A DNA stretch of 64,000 nucleotides from Pseudonocardia alaniniphila (lineage in GTDB: Bacteria > Actinomycetota > Actinomycetes > Mycobacteriales > Pseudonocardiaceae). The position numbers and the translations under genes were made by a program. The notes beneath the pieces were generated by a model that saw only the letters and a list, made by a program, of their open reading frames with translations, made no database searches and was not told the origin of the DNA. The stretch lies in the NCBI RefSeq assembly GCF_022524485.1, contig NZ_JAKXMK010000031.1, forward strand, positions 1-64,000, read 5' to 3'. Numbering within the stretch: position 1 is the stretch's first letter; each line of letters begins with the position of its first letter. Shown one piece after another: positions 1 through 9,023 of this stretch.

Positions 1-1
1 A

Positions 2-82
2 CGCGGTGGCCCCTCCTACGTGCTCAGGCACGCCGAACGGGGACCCCGGACTTACACCACCAGCGGGGACGTGACCCACTGA
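2..82 (+). CDS. possible 3' end of an unidentified gene (partial)
   Basis: An open frame of 26 codons runs from the window edge to a TGA at 80-82 and ends in the residues TTSGDVTH. It could be the tail of a gene starting outside the window. It is too short to assign, no motif is recognised, and a chance open frame in GC-rich DNA is equally possible. Confidence 0.2.
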   Translation, partial: RGGPSYVLRHAERGPRTYTTSGDVTH

Positions 83-210
83 GGCGGCGGGACGAGCATT
101 GGGCTGTCGCTGCCGACCACGCAGCATGACCAATGGTTGACGTGCGCCGCTGTCAGAACAAGCTGACGCTGACGGCCAGGCGGCAGCGGCAGGCGCCCGC
201 AATCTGAAAA

Positions 211-264
211 GCGCCAGGCGTACGGCAATCATGGCCGCAGGCCACGCCTGCCCCTGCCTGGCGC
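211..264. promoter_or_regulatory. inverted repeat / stem-loop upstream of GMC oxidoreductase gene
   Basis: Perfect 9-bp arms GCGCCAGGC (211-219) and GCCTGGCGC (256-264) enclose 36 bases. It could be a transcript-end hairpin for whatever lies upstream or a leader structure for the gene at 380. No U-tract follows. The remainder of 83-379 shows no gene that can be supported. Confidence 0.35.
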
Positions 265-379
265 CTCGCATTTCCCGACACCCACGGGCCCGTCGATCCG
301 ACCGGCCCGTGATCCACCACGCCCGCATCCGGCTCGGTGGTCCCGGCCGTGCGGGCGAATCCATCGATCAGGAGTTCTG

Positions 380-1879
380 ATGAGCACGACCTTCGACTAC
401 GTCATTGTCGGCGCGGGCTCGGCGGGATGCGTTCTCGCCTCCCGTCTGTCCGAGCTACCGGACGTGAGCGTTCTCCTCCTCGAGAACGGGTCACGTGATG
501 TCCGGCCCGAGGTCCATGATCCGACCGTTTGGCCGACGCTGATGGGCAGCGAGATCGACTACGGCTACCGCACGACACCGCAACGCGAGTTGGGCGGGGT
601 CGAGGTCGACTGGCCGCGCGGACGGACGATCGGTGGCAGCAGCGCGATCAACGGGATGGTCTATCTGCGTGGGCATCGCAACGACTACGACCAGTGGGAC
701 GAGCAGGGCGCGACCGGTTGGGCGTTCGACGACGTGCTGCCCTATTTCCGGCGCATGGAGTCGGTACCCACGGGCGACCCGCACTTCCGTGGCACGGACG
801 GGCCCATGCGGCCGAGCCGGGCTCGAGATCCGAACCCGCTCTCGGCGGTGTTCCTCGATGCAGCGGGCGCCGTCGGCCACCCGATGACCGCCGACTTCAA
901 CGCCGAGATCCAGGAGGGTGCGGGGTGGCAGGACCTCTCGATCACCGGCGGTCGGCGGCAGAGCGTGGCCGCCGCCTACCTGACACTCGCTGTCCTGGAA
1001 CGACAGAACCTGACCGTGCTCACCGAGTCGCGCGCGGTGAAGCTGATTCTTCGCGGCTCCCGCTGCGAGGGGGTGCGGGTCCAGAGGGAAAACGCGGTCA
1101 CCGACGTCCTCGCCGCCCGGGAGGTCATCGTCTCCTGTGGCGCGGTGGACTCGCCGCGGCTGCTGTTGTTGTCGGGGATCGGGCCCGCTGACGAACTGCG
1201 TGACGTGGGGGTCGAGGTCGTGCACGATGTGCCCGGCGTCGGGCGCAACCTGCACGACCACCCGCTGACCAGCGTGGTCTACGAGGCGAAGCGGGTGATC
1301 CCGCCGGGCTCGGCCAACCTGTCCGAGGCTGCGCTGCTGTGGCGCAGCGACGGGTCGCTTTCCGGTCCGGACATGCAGATGCAGTTCGTTCACGTGCCTC
1401 TGCTGCAGGCGGGGATGCAGGCACCTCCGAACAGCTTCACGCTGGCTGTCGCGACAGTGCCCGACAGCCGCGGCACGATCCGGCTCCAGGACGATGATCC
1501 TGACTCTCTGCCGCTGATCGACCCGCGGTACCTGGTCGAGGCGCGCGACCGCCGCCGTCTCGTTCGAGGGGTCGAGACGGCGCGCGCGATCGTTGCCGAT
1601 GGCGCCTTCGATGACTGGCGTGGGCCCGAGGTGTATCCCGGTGCGGCCGTGGACGGGGCCGATGATCTCGACGGATTCGTCAGGCGCGCTACGGGCACCT
1701 ACTTCCACCCGGTGGGCACTTGTGCGATCGGGACGGGGGACGACGCGGTGGTCGCCCCGGACCTGCGCGTACGAGGCGTCGAGCACCTGCGGGTGGTCGA
1801 CGCGTCGGTGATGCCTCGGGTTCCATGCGTCAACACCAACGTCGCCACGATCATGATCGCGGAACGGGTGCGGGCCTGA
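380..1879 (+). CDS. GMC family FAD-dependent oxidoreductase (choline dehydrogenase-like)
   Basis: The 499-residue product has the FAD-binding signature VIVGAGSAGCVLASRLSE near residues 8-25, the GMC motif around GGSSAINGMVYLRG (about 86-99), a second GMC motif GAVDSPRLLLLSGIGP near 254-269, and the C-terminal catalytic His/Asn region (FHPVGTCAIG and PCVNTNVATIM). Family members oxidise primary alcohols or polyols to aldehydes with FAD; the substrate cannot be read from sequence. Length is normal for the family (500-550). The start is ATG with AGGAG about 6 bases upstream. A strong hairpin terminator follows, so it looks monocistronic. Confidence 0.9.
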   Translation: MSTTFDYVIVGAGSAGCVLASRLSELPDVSVLLLENGSRDVRPEVHDPTVWPTLMGSEIDYGYRTTPQRELGGVEVDWPRGRTIGGSSAINGMVYLRGHRNDYDQWDEQGATGWAFDDVLPYFRRMESVPTGDPHFRGTDGPMRPSRARDPNPLSAVFLDAAGAVGHPMTADFNAEIQEGAGWQDLSITGGRRQSVAAAYLTLAVLERQNLTVLTESRAVKLILRGSRCEGVRVQRENAVTDVLAAREVIVSCGAVDSPRLLLLSGIGPADELRDVGVEVVHDVPGVGRNLHDHPLTSVVYEAKRVIPPGSANLSEAALLWRSDGSLSGPDMQMQFVHVPLLQAGMQAPPNSFTLAVATVPDSRGTIRLQDDDPDSLPLIDPRYLVEARDRRRLVRGVETARAIVADGAFDDWRGPEVYPGAAVDGADDLDGFVRRATGTYFHPVGTCAIGTGDDAVVAPDLRVRGVEHLRVVDASVMPRVPCVNTNVATIMIAERVRA

Positions 1880-1911
1880 TCCGGGCCGGGATCTGAGCAC
1901 TGTTCGACAAG

Positions 1912-1942
1912 CTCGCCGAGGCGGCGCCGTCGCCTCGGCGAG
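1912..1942. terminator. strong hairpin, probable rho-independent-like terminator
   Basis: A perfect 12-bp stem CTCGCCGAGGCG (1912-1923) / CGCCTCGGCGAG (1931-1942) with a 7-base loop lies 33 bases after the stop of the GMC oxidoreductase gene. There is no clear U-tract, as is common in actinobacteria. Confidence 0.6.
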
Positions 1943-2019
1943 CAGGCTGTGTCACCCCTTGCCGCGCTCGCTGATGCACTCACGGACGTGGCCGATCGAC
2001 GCCGGGTCACTGCAGGTCG

Positions 2020-2586
2020 ATGATCTTCTGGATGAACTCTGCACCGCACCAGGGCGAGAGCAACCCGCGCACCGTGCTGACCACTCCTCGGCTCATCCTG
2101 CGGGAGATGACCAGCGCCGATCTCGACCACATGGCCGCGCTGCTCGGCGATCCCGAGGTGATGCGCTACTACCCCGCGCCGAAGAGCCGAGACGAAGCGC
2201 AGGCCTGGATCGATTGGAACCAGCGGCTCTACTGTCAGCGCGGATTCGGGCTCTGGGCGGTCATCGTCCGCGCCACGAGCGAGTTCGCCGGCGATTGCGG
2301 GCTCACACCTCAGCGTGTGGACGGCGCAGAGGAAATCGAGGTCGGCTACCACATCCGTGCCGACCTCCAGGGCAACGGCTACGCCACAGAGGCGGCCACG
2401 GCCTGCCGCGACTTCGCCCGCGACGTCCTCGGCCTGCGCCGCCTCATCGCGATCATCGACCCCGCCAAGATCCCCTCGCAGCGCGTCGCCGCCAACCTCG
2501 GGCTCTCGGAGGAGAAGCGCACCACCGTCCATGGCGGCCGGCGTGTCATCTACACCGCGACCATCTGCCCTCAGTGCCGAGCCTGA
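2020..2586 (+). CDS. GNAT family N-acetyltransferase (RimJ/RimL type)
   Basis: The 188-residue protein carries the typical N-terminal signature TPRLILREMTSADLDHM and the acetyl-CoA loop region YHIRADLQGNGYATEAA, followed by FARDVLGLRRLIAIIDP and the NLGL motif. Family members acetylate protein N-termini or small amines from acetyl-CoA; the substrate is unknown. The start is uncertain: ATG at 2020 has only a weak ribosome site, and ATG at 2032 (MNSAPHQ) or GTG near the conserved TPRL block are alternatives. It stands alone between a terminator and a long gene-free stretch. Confidence 0.85.
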   Translation: MIFWMNSAPHQGESNPRTVLTTPRLILREMTSADLDHMAALLGDPEVMRYYPAPKSRDEAQAWIDWNQRLYCQRGFGLWAVIVRATSEFAGDCGLTPQRVDGAEEIEVGYHIRADLQGNGYATEAATACRDFARDVLGLRRLIAIIDPAKIPSQRVAANLGLSEEKRTTVHGGRRVIYTATICPQCRA

Positions 2587-3274
2587 GCCCGACCCTGTCA
2601 ACCCCTGTCCCGCCGATGCCGGCCTGTACACGCCGCAGGAAGTCTACACTCGATGTCTACGTCTGATGGCTAAAATGAGACGGAGGTGATGCAGGTCATG
2701 GCGTCTCACGGTGCGCCCACGGGACTTCGCCGGTGGAGACGAGCGGCTCCGACGAACCGGTGCGCATGCTCGGCCGGCCGGGCCGTCATGGGCGAGCCTC
2801 GTCTCACACGCCCCTACGGCGCCTTCTTCGCAAATTCGCTGCACGAGCCATCGCTGCGTCAGCACGCCGGGCCGGTGGCCACCGGCCGAAGCCGGTTTGT
2901 CGGGGTTATCGCACAACTCGTCCTCCGTCGAACCTGTCGTGCGCGCGCCGGCATTCGGCCGGAACCGCGACGACCGAACAATTTCTCGTTCATCGAAATC
3001 GCTGTTGGCCTGAGTGGGTCGCGACTGTCATTCTCGGCAACGCCAGGACTTCCCACGCGCAGTCCAGTGGATCTCGCGATCTTTCGTAAGGTTCCGCTGG
3101 GGGCGCGAAGCTTGAAGCGAGCGGTCGATCCGCTGGATCCCTCCATTGTCCGGCGCGTTCTGGCCCGTAGGTTGCTAACCGCACAGGCGCGGACGCTGCG
3201 GTAGGGATTCACGATTGCACCATCGGTCTCACGGGTTCGCTCACGCGATCTCGCGCAGAGCGGAAAGGATGGCG
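2587..3274. other. gene-free stretch upstream of IclR regulator
   Basis: About 690 bases with several overlapping open frames on both strands, none with a family signature or good ribosome site. No repeat or RNA gene was recognised. It presumably contains the promoter of the IclR gene at its right end. Confidence 0.5.
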
Positions 3275-4075
3275 ATGGCCCATAAATCAGCTGGGCGGTC
3301 CGCGCTCGCGCGGGTTTTGTCCGTGCTCGAGACCTTCGACCAGGACAACTCTGCGCTCACTGTCAGCCGCATCTCGCAGCGTTCAGGGATCCCGGTTCCG
3401 ACCGTTTATCGTATTGTCGCCGAGTTGCTCGAGATGGGGTTGCTGGAGCGCGGCAGCGACCGCCGGCTCCATGTCGGCGTCCGACTGTGGGAGATCGCGT
3501 CCAGGGCGCCCCGTGCGCTCGGTCTGCGCGAGGCTGCGATGCCATTCATGGAGGATCTGCACGCAGCCACCCGTCAGCACGCGCAGCTCTACGTCCTCGA
3601 AGGCTGCGACGCGCTCGTGATCGAGCGGCTGTCCACCCGAGGCGCGGTCACCAATATCACCCAGATAGGTGACAGGCAGCCGCTGCACGCGACGACGGGC
3701 GGACTGGTCCTGCTGGCGCACGCCAGTCTCCACCTGCAGGATTCTTTCCTGTCAGCACCCATGCGCGCTTACACGCCCAAAACCCCGACCGATCCGGCCG
3801 AGCTGCGTCGAATACTCGCCAATATCCGCACCCGTGGCTACGTCGTCTGCGACGGATACATCACGCCGGACGCGCTGGGTGTCGGGACGCCGGTGTACTC
3901 GCCGAGCGGCGACGTGATCGCCGCTCTTTCTGTCGTCGTTCCTCGCGACGGTGCGCAGCCGATGATACATGTAAGAGCACTCCGGGTGTCCTCGCGAGGC
4001 ATCACCGATGCCCTGGGGAAACCCCCGGTCAGGGCTCCGAGCCTTCGGTTGTTTCCGTCTACCGCAAGCGAATGA
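3275..4075 (+). CDS. IclR family transcriptional regulator
   Basis: The 266-residue product has an N-terminal winged-helix domain (ALARVLSVLETF, then LTVSRISQRSGIPVPTVYRIV, LLERG) and a C-terminal IclR effector domain (MPFMEDLHAATRQHAQLYVLEG, LHATTGGLVLLA, RGYVVCDG). I chose ATG 3275 because GGAAAGG sits 6 bases upstream; a TTG start at 3215 and an ATG at 3269 are less likely. IclR proteins bind small carbon-source effectors and often control an adjacent catabolic or uptake gene. Here the neighbour 94 bases downstream is an aromatic-acid-type MFS transporter on the same strand. Confidence 0.9.
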   Translation: MAHKSAGRSALARVLSVLETFDQDNSALTVSRISQRSGIPVPTVYRIVAELLEMGLLERGSDRRLHVGVRLWEIASRAPRALGLREAAMPFMEDLHAATRQHAQLYVLEGCDALVIERLSTRGAVTNITQIGDRQPLHATTGGLVLLAHASLHLQDSFLSAPMRAYTPKTPTDPAELRRILANIRTRGYVVCDGYITPDALGVGTPVYSPSGDVIAALSVVVPRDGAQPMIHVRALRVSSRGITDALGKPPVRAPSLRLFPSTASE

Positions 4076-4107
4076 GAAAGGACGATATCGCGATTCGCGA
4101 CGCGAGG

Positions 4108-4136
4108 TTGACAATTAGCTCTCAATCATTTACCCA
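4108..4136 (+). promoter_or_regulatory. candidate sigma-70-type promoter of the MFS transporter gene
   Basis: A perfect TTGACA at 4108-4113 is followed 17 bases later by TACCCA (4131-4136), a weak -10. The ATG at 4170 lies about 33 bases beyond. The local sequence is AT-richer than its surroundings. This suggests the transporter has its own promoter separate from the IclR gene. Confidence 0.4.
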
Positions 4137-4169
4137 GGGGGTCGCCGGCGTCCCCGGAGCGGAACGAGG

Positions 4170-5504
4170 ATGTCACTGAGCCCAGCACCACTGCGCCTGC
4201 CCGGTTTCGTCGACGAACGGCGTATGAGCCCATTCCAATACGTCGTGATCAGCCTGTGTGGACTCGTGATGCTCCTCGATGGGTTCGACACCCAGGCCAT
4301 CAGCTACGCGGCGCCGCTGATCGCGCACGAGTGGCACCTGCCCGCTCAGCTCCTCGGTCCGATCTTCTCGTCGGCGCTTGTCGGACTGATGGTCGGCTAT
4401 CTCCTGCTCTCTCCGCTGTCCGATCGTCTCGGGCACAAACGCATGATCGTCGGCGCAACCGTGGGGTTCGCCGGGTGCACGCTCGCAGCGGCGTGGGCGG
4501 GTGACGTGACCGAGCTGATCGTGCTGCGGTTCTGCACGGGTCTGGCCCTGGGCGCGGCGTGCCCGAGCTGTGTGGCGCTGACCGGGGAGTTCAGCCCGAA
4601 ACGGCTTCGCGCCACGCTCGTGCTGGTGATCTACTCCGGCTTCGTGGTCGGCATCGCTGTCGCCGGTGTGGCTTCCGGCTGGCTGCTACCGGCCTATGGC
4701 TGGAGATCGATGTTCTGGGCCGGTGGGCTCGCCCCTCTCGTGCTGGTGGTGCTGCTGTTGCGGCTCCTGCCGGAGTCACCGGTGTTCATGATCAAGCGGG
4801 GCGTCGACTCGAGGCGTATTCTGCGAGTCCTGCGCAGGATGGATCGCTCGTTACCGGTCGGCGATACCCCGACAATCGGCGTGAAAGCGGAGGGCGGCGG
4901 CAAGCGAACCGCGCCGGCCAACGTTTTCACGGAGAACCGGATGTTGGGCACCTTCCTGCTCTGGATCCTCTCCGGCGTCAATATTGCTGAGTTCTACTCG
5001 TTGCAGAGCTGGCTTCCGACGATCATGTCCGGGTTGCAGTTCGATAATGCGACGGTCGTTACCGTCACCACATTCATCGTCCTCGGCGGTCTGGCGGCGA
5101 CCGTCGTCACCGGCCCGGCCATGGGCCGTATCGGCCCGTACGCGACTGTCGCTGCGCAGCAGATGGGTGGCTTCCTGTTCGTGGCGCTCACCGGACTCGC
5201 CCTCAGGGCGCCGCTATGGCTCCTGCTCGCCGCCGCTCTTCTCACCGGAGCTTGCATCGTCGGCGGGATGAACAGCTTGATCGCTCTGACAACCGTGTTC
5301 TATCCGGCGTCGGTGCGCTCCACTGGGGTGGGCTGGGCGCTGGGCGTCGGGAGGGTCGGCGGCATCCTCGGACCACTCGTGATCGGCGCGGCGCTGACGG
5401 CGAGGTGGCCGGCGAGCACGGTGATCTGCGCGATGGGAGTTCCGATGATCGCGGCCGCACTAGCCGCTCTGATGCTCGCACGACGCTACGGGAAGCGCCG
5501 CTGA
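4170..5504 (+). CDS. MFS transporter, aromatic acid:H+ symporter (AAHS) type
   Basis: The 444-residue, roughly twelve-helix membrane protein has the AAHS-like first helix motif DGFDTQAISYAAP (about 31-43) and the MFS loop motif LSDRLGHKRMI between helices 2 and 3. The first half ends at a cytoplasmic loop near residue 200-250, and the second half resumes at NRMLGTFLLWILSG. Such carriers import benzoate-like acids with a proton. The adjacent IclR regulator supports a role in uptake of an aromatic or other organic acid. The substrate is inferred by family only. Confidence 0.85.
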   Translation: MSLSPAPLRLPGFVDERRMSPFQYVVISLCGLVMLLDGFDTQAISYAAPLIAHEWHLPAQLLGPIFSSALVGLMVGYLLLSPLSDRLGHKRMIVGATVGFAGCTLAAAWAGDVTELIVLRFCTGLALGAACPSCVALTGEFSPKRLRATLVLVIYSGFVVGIAVAGVASGWLLPAYGWRSMFWAGGLAPLVLVVLLLRLLPESPVFMIKRGVDSRRILRVLRRMDRSLPVGDTPTIGVKAEGGGKRTAPANVFTENRMLGTFLLWILSGVNIAEFYSLQSWLPTIMSGLQFDNATVVTVTTFIVLGGLAATVVTGPAMGRIGPYATVAAQQMGGFLFVALTGLALRAPLWLLLAAALLTGACIVGGMNSLIALTTVFYPASVRSTGVGWALGVGRVGGILGPLVIGAALTARWPASTVICAMGVPMIAAALAALMLARRYGKRR

Positions 5505-5524
5505 ACCGCGGCCACCCCTCGCTC

Positions 5525-5544
5525 GCTTCGGCGACAGCCGAGGC
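5525..5544. terminator. short hairpin after MFS gene
   Basis: An 8-bp stem GCTTCGGC / GCCGAGGC (one G-T pair) with loop GACA lies 20 bases after the MFS stop codon. It is a plausible transcript end. Confidence 0.4.
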
Positions 5545-5628
5545 CGACCACGGCATCGACACGGCGCTGAACCGGATTCTCGTAGGACGCGTGACGATCA
5601 TGTAGCCAGCGCCGAGATGGAGTCAGCG

Positions 5629-6402
5629 ATGTCGCAACAGGTCGATCCGCACGCGAAGCCCTACCCGGTCCCGTACTCGACGCCCGCGAGCCCAGCGCAG
5701 TTGCCGGTTGCGACCGGCGCGGACGGTGGGCGGGTCTACTCGTCTCGCAAGCCTTGGCTCCGGGTCGGCTTGATCGCCGCCGTGGTGGTGGCGTTGGGCG
5801 CCGCAGCGGTCGGCGGCGCGTACGCCGTGGCGCCCGACAAGGTCGCCGGCGTGTTCGGTGGCTCAACGGCGCAGCCGGCCGGGTCGCAGTCCGGACAGCC
5901 GGATGCAGGGCCGGGGGTGGGAGCGGTCGGGGTCTCCCGCGCGGCAGTCCCCGACTCTGCTGCGACGATCACCGTGTCGGCGCCGGACACGCTGGGGAAC
6001 AGGCCGCGGATCGGCACTGAGGACAGTGACGAAAGCGCCGACGATTCGGGGGTGCCGGGGGTGACGGCCACTGCGCAGGGGATCTACGGCAACGCCGCGA
6101 CCCAGGACATCGTCATCGTCACCGCCGTGGCCTCGACCAGCGGCACGCCACAGAGCCGGCTGAGCCAGTTCATCTCCGGTGTGAGCGAGGAACTCGGCGT
6201 CACCAGCTACGTCGAGGCCGATCCCGGGCCGCTGGGCGGGCTCGCCCGATGCGGCGACGGCACCCTCAACGGCGTGCCGGTCTCGGTCTGCGTCTGGTCC
6301 GACGCCGGAAGCACCGGTGCGCTCGTCCGCGTACTGCAGAGTGCGCAGTCGTTCGCGCCGGACTTCCCGGCGTTGCGGGCGGAGGTCGAGCGGACTGCGT
6401 GA
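5629..6402 (+). CDS. hypothetical single-pass membrane protein with extracytoplasmic domain
   Basis: The 257-residue protein has a Pro-rich cytoplasmic N-terminus (1-40), one hydrophobic helix at about 45-67 (LRVGLIAAVVVALGAAAVGG), a low-complexity Ser/Gly/Gln linker, and a C-terminal domain of about 120 residues outside the membrane. That domain contains two cysteines (LARCGDGTLNGVPVSVCVW) that could form a disulfide. I recognise no family with certainty. ATG 5629 is preferred over ATG 5617 because GGAG lies 6 bases upstream of the former. Confidence 0.7.
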   Translation: MSQQVDPHAKPYPVPYSTPASPAQLPVATGADGGRVYSSRKPWLRVGLIAAVVVALGAAAVGGAYAVAPDKVAGVFGGSTAQPAGSQSGQPDAGPGVGAVGVSRAAVPDSAATITVSAPDTLGNRPRIGTEDSDESADDSGVPGVTATAQGIYGNAATQDIVIVTAVASTSGTPQSRLSQFISGVSEELGVTSYVEADPGPLGGLARCGDGTLNGVPVSVCVWSDAGSTGALVRVLQSAQSFAPDFPALRAEVERTA

Positions 6403-6729
6403 CGCTGCGACCGAGGATTCAAGGGGCGACATTCACACGGTGACGGTGCGCCGACGCGTACGCGGTGCAGTACTGGAGATCGCAGACGGCGGCAGTTCCG
6501 CGGGTGAGGTGGCTTCCGGCTCAGCCGATGGGGATCGGTGCCGGTCCGACCGAGGCGCCGCGGCGGCCGCCCGTCGTCGCGATGATCACCTCCCCTGCCC
6601 GCGAAACCGGCGGCTGACCTCCTCGGGCCGTGGCAGAGGTGATGATCCGGCGAGGCGTTCGCCGTTCGCAGCGGGCTGGCGAGGTCGTTGGAGAGTGGAG
6701 CAGACGGTCGGCGATGATCCGGCCTCGAA
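6403..6729. other. intergenic stretch without a supported gene
   Basis: Convergent space between the membrane protein and the TetR gene. I see no signature, repeat or clear terminator in it. Confidence 0.5.
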
Positions 6730-7287
6730 TCAGCCGGCCCCGAGCAGACCGTCGAGGAGCGAGAGGACGTCGGCGGTGGTCGCTCGGGCAAGGTGCTCGA
6801 AGGTCCCGGCATGCCGACTGATGACAACACCGATGAACGCCGCGACCAGCAGTTCGGCCAAGAGATCAGGACGCTCTTCGCCCTCGTGAGCAAGCCGTTG
6901 GCGCAGTGGATCGATAAGGCGGGTCTGGAGCGCGGCAGCGGCGGCGGCCTGGGCTGCCGGGTCGTCGTACGGGCGTACGGCAGCTGGAAGGATCGCACCG
7001 GGGCCTTGACGTCCGAAGCGGTCGACAAGGCCTGCCAGACGGCTGCGGTCACGGATATCGGCCGGTGCGTCGGAGCTGTCTTCCGCCTGGAGGACGGCGA
7101 TGTAGAGCTGTGCCTTCCCGCCGAAGTACCGCGCAATCATCGTCGGGTCGACCCCGGCTCGTTGACCGATGTCACGGGCAGTGCTCTGCTCGAACCCACG
7201 ATCAGCGAAAAGCTCGGCGGCGGCGCGTAACAGTCGTTCGCGGCTGGCAGCTGCGTCGCGGCGGCGGGGGAGCGGCTTGCTGGTCAT
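6730..7287 (-). CDS. TetR/AcrR family transcriptional regulator
   Basis: The 185-residue product has a canonical N-terminal helix-turn-helix: RERLLRAAAELFADRGFEQ, then TARDIGQRAGVDPTMIARYF and GGKAQLY (residues about 12-60). A C-terminal ligand-binding half of TetR type follows (DPLRQRLAHEGEERPDLLAELLVAAFIGVV). ATG 7287 is chosen because GAGGAA lies just upstream and the HTH then starts at the usual distance; the frame stays open further upstream without conserved residues. No partner gene lies divergently; the 65-bp repeat array begins about 280 bases upstream. Confidence 0.88.
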   Translation of the reverse strand: MTSKPLPRRRDAAASRERLLRAAAELFADRGFEQSTARDIGQRAGVDPTMIARYFGGKAQLYIAVLQAEDSSDAPADIRDRSRLAGLVDRFGRQGPGAILPAAVRPYDDPAAQAAAAAALQTRLIDPLRQRLAHEGEERPDLLAELLVAAFIGVVISRHAGTFEHLARATTADVLSLLDGLLGAG

Positions 7288-7563
7288 CGGGTGTTCCTCA
7301 GCCAGTAGGAGCGGTGATCTGAGCTCGGGGAGTCGCGGACCGGCGACCACCATCCCGACGGACACCAGGCTCGCGACCAAGCAGATGCCTGGAGCCCTCC
7401 CTGGCCACGGGACCGCCGATACGCGTCCATGCGCTCAGGCTACGACCGATGTCTACGTTTGATGTCTACGACCGCTGCTGAATGGGCGGTTGCGCCTCCG
7501 CTGACAGCGGTGATCGTTGGTTGATGATGCTGGTAGCGGGTGCCGGCGCTTCAGCGCGGCTCA

Positions 7564-8835
7564 TGATCGACGGTTGGGGACGGGCAGCGGCAGATGACGC
7601 GGTTCCCGGTCCCAGACCGGTGATCTTCCCGTCGGGCACCGGCGTACTCGCGCACTGGGAGCCCGGTGCCCTTCGGCGTTCCGGCCTCGAGCGGTGGGTG
7701 GCGCGGCGCCGGGTTCAATTCGGCGGTCTTCCGGGTGGGCTCGTCTGGCACTGCCGGTCCCGCGCCCCATGATCGACGGTTGGGTGCCGGCAGCGGCGGA
7801 TGCTGCCGTTCCCGGGTCCCGGGTGACGATCTTGCCTTGGTGGTCGGCGTTGGTGCTCGCATCCGGCGGCCGGTGCGGTTCGGTGATCGACGTTTGGGTG
7901 CTGGCAGCGGCAGATGCTGCCGTTCCCGGCTCCGGGTTGACGATCTTGCCTCGGTGGTCGGCGTTGGTGCTCGCATCCGGCGGCCGGCGCGGTTCGATGA
8001 TCGACGTTTCGGTGCCGGCAGCGGCAGATAGTGCCGTTCCCGGGTCCGGGGTGACGATCTTGCCCTGGTGGTCGGCGTTGGTGCTCGCATCCGGCCGTCG
8101 GTGCGGTTCGGTGATCGACGTTTGGGTGCTGGCAGCGGCGGATAGTGCTGTTCCCTGGTCCGGAATGACGATCTTGCCCGGAGGGCGGCGGGCCCGCTCA
8201 AGTCCAGCGCTTTGTGCCGTCCGGTGATCGTTCCTTGGGACCCACTGCGGTGGTGTGGCGCGGTTCCGGGTCCGGTCGGCGCTGACGCCAGGGCGGCTCC
8301 TGTAGCGCTCCGGTCCGGAGCGTCGCCCATGATCGACGGTTGGGTGCGGGCAGTGGCGGATGCTGCCGTTCCCGGGTCCCGAGTGACGATCTCGCGCTGG
8401 TAGTCGGCGTTGTCGCTCGGACCCGGCAGCCGGCGCGGTTCGGTGATCGACGTTTGGGTGCGGGTAGCGGCGGATAATGCCGTTCCCGGGTCCGGAACGA
8501 TGATCTTGCCCCGGTATCTGGCGTGCTCGCTCGGGTACAGCGCCCTGTGTCGGCCGGTGATCGTTCGTGGGGCCCGCTGTGGTGGTGGCGCGGTTCCGGG
8601 GTCCGGTCGGCGCTTACCCGGGCGGCTCCTGTCGCGCTCCGGTCCGGAGCGTCGCCCATGATCGACGGTTGAGTACCGGCAGCGGCGGATGGTGCCGTCC
8701 CCGGGTCCGAAGTGACGATCTTGCCCCAGTGGCCGGCGTTGTCACCCGCCCGCCAGTCGGCGCGGTTCGATGATCGTCGGTTCGGGACTGGCAGCGGTAG
8801 ATGCCACGGTGCCCGGTGCCGGTTCGGTGATCTTC
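7564..8835 (+). repeat. array 1 of a 65-bp structured repeat (11 units, about 114-bp period)
   Basis: Units start at 7564, 7770, 7884, 7998, 8112, 8225, 8330, 8444, 8558, 8659 and 8771. Nine are exactly 65 bp, from TGATCG to GATCTTG or a close variant; those at 8225 and 8558 have lost the 3' end. Positions 1-15 read TGATCGACGTTTGGG. Positions 20-25 GGCAGC and 33-38 GCTGCC form a hairpin, and GATCG (2-6) pairs with CGATC (58-62). Most units are 114 bp apart, with a partly conserved 49-bp spacer. A larger block starting at 8225 is repeated from 8558. Overlapping open frames exist on both strands only because 114 is divisible by three. All units have one orientation. No known repeat family is recognised. 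Confidence 0.85.
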
Positions 8836-9023
8836 CTCCGAGACGGCGGAATCCGCTGGCCCGGTCGCGTGGTCGCGTGGTCGGCGCGGGCGCGGGAACC
8901 GCCGCGCCGGCCCGGCCTCGCTGTGACCCAGCGCGGGAGCAGCTCCTTGGCGCGCGGATAACGTCGAGGTGCCCGCGCAGCTCGTGAGGGTGCGGACTCA
9001 CCAGACGAATGGATCAACCATCT

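Noticed and set aside
491..1900. Long minus-strand open frame opposite the GMC gene, and similar antisense frames opposite the LLM gene (9737-11302) and the formate dehydrogenase (19202-21862)
   Set aside because: GC-rich codon use keeps the opposite strand open; the translations are low-complexity, without motifs, and overlap genes with strong family evidence.
2651..7464. 18-base near-repeat (one mismatch) at 2651-2668 and 7447-7464 as possible insertion boundaries
   Set aside because: A one-mismatch 18-mer pair is expected a few times by chance in 64 kb, no integrase lies between, and the genes inside look like ordinary neighbours.
7551..9001. Long open frames of Arg/Pro-rich repeats on both strands over array 1
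   Set aside because: They stay open because the 114-bp period is a multiple of three. The related array 2 has periods of 108-128 bp that break any frame while keeping the 65-bp unit, so conservation is at the nucleic-acid level.
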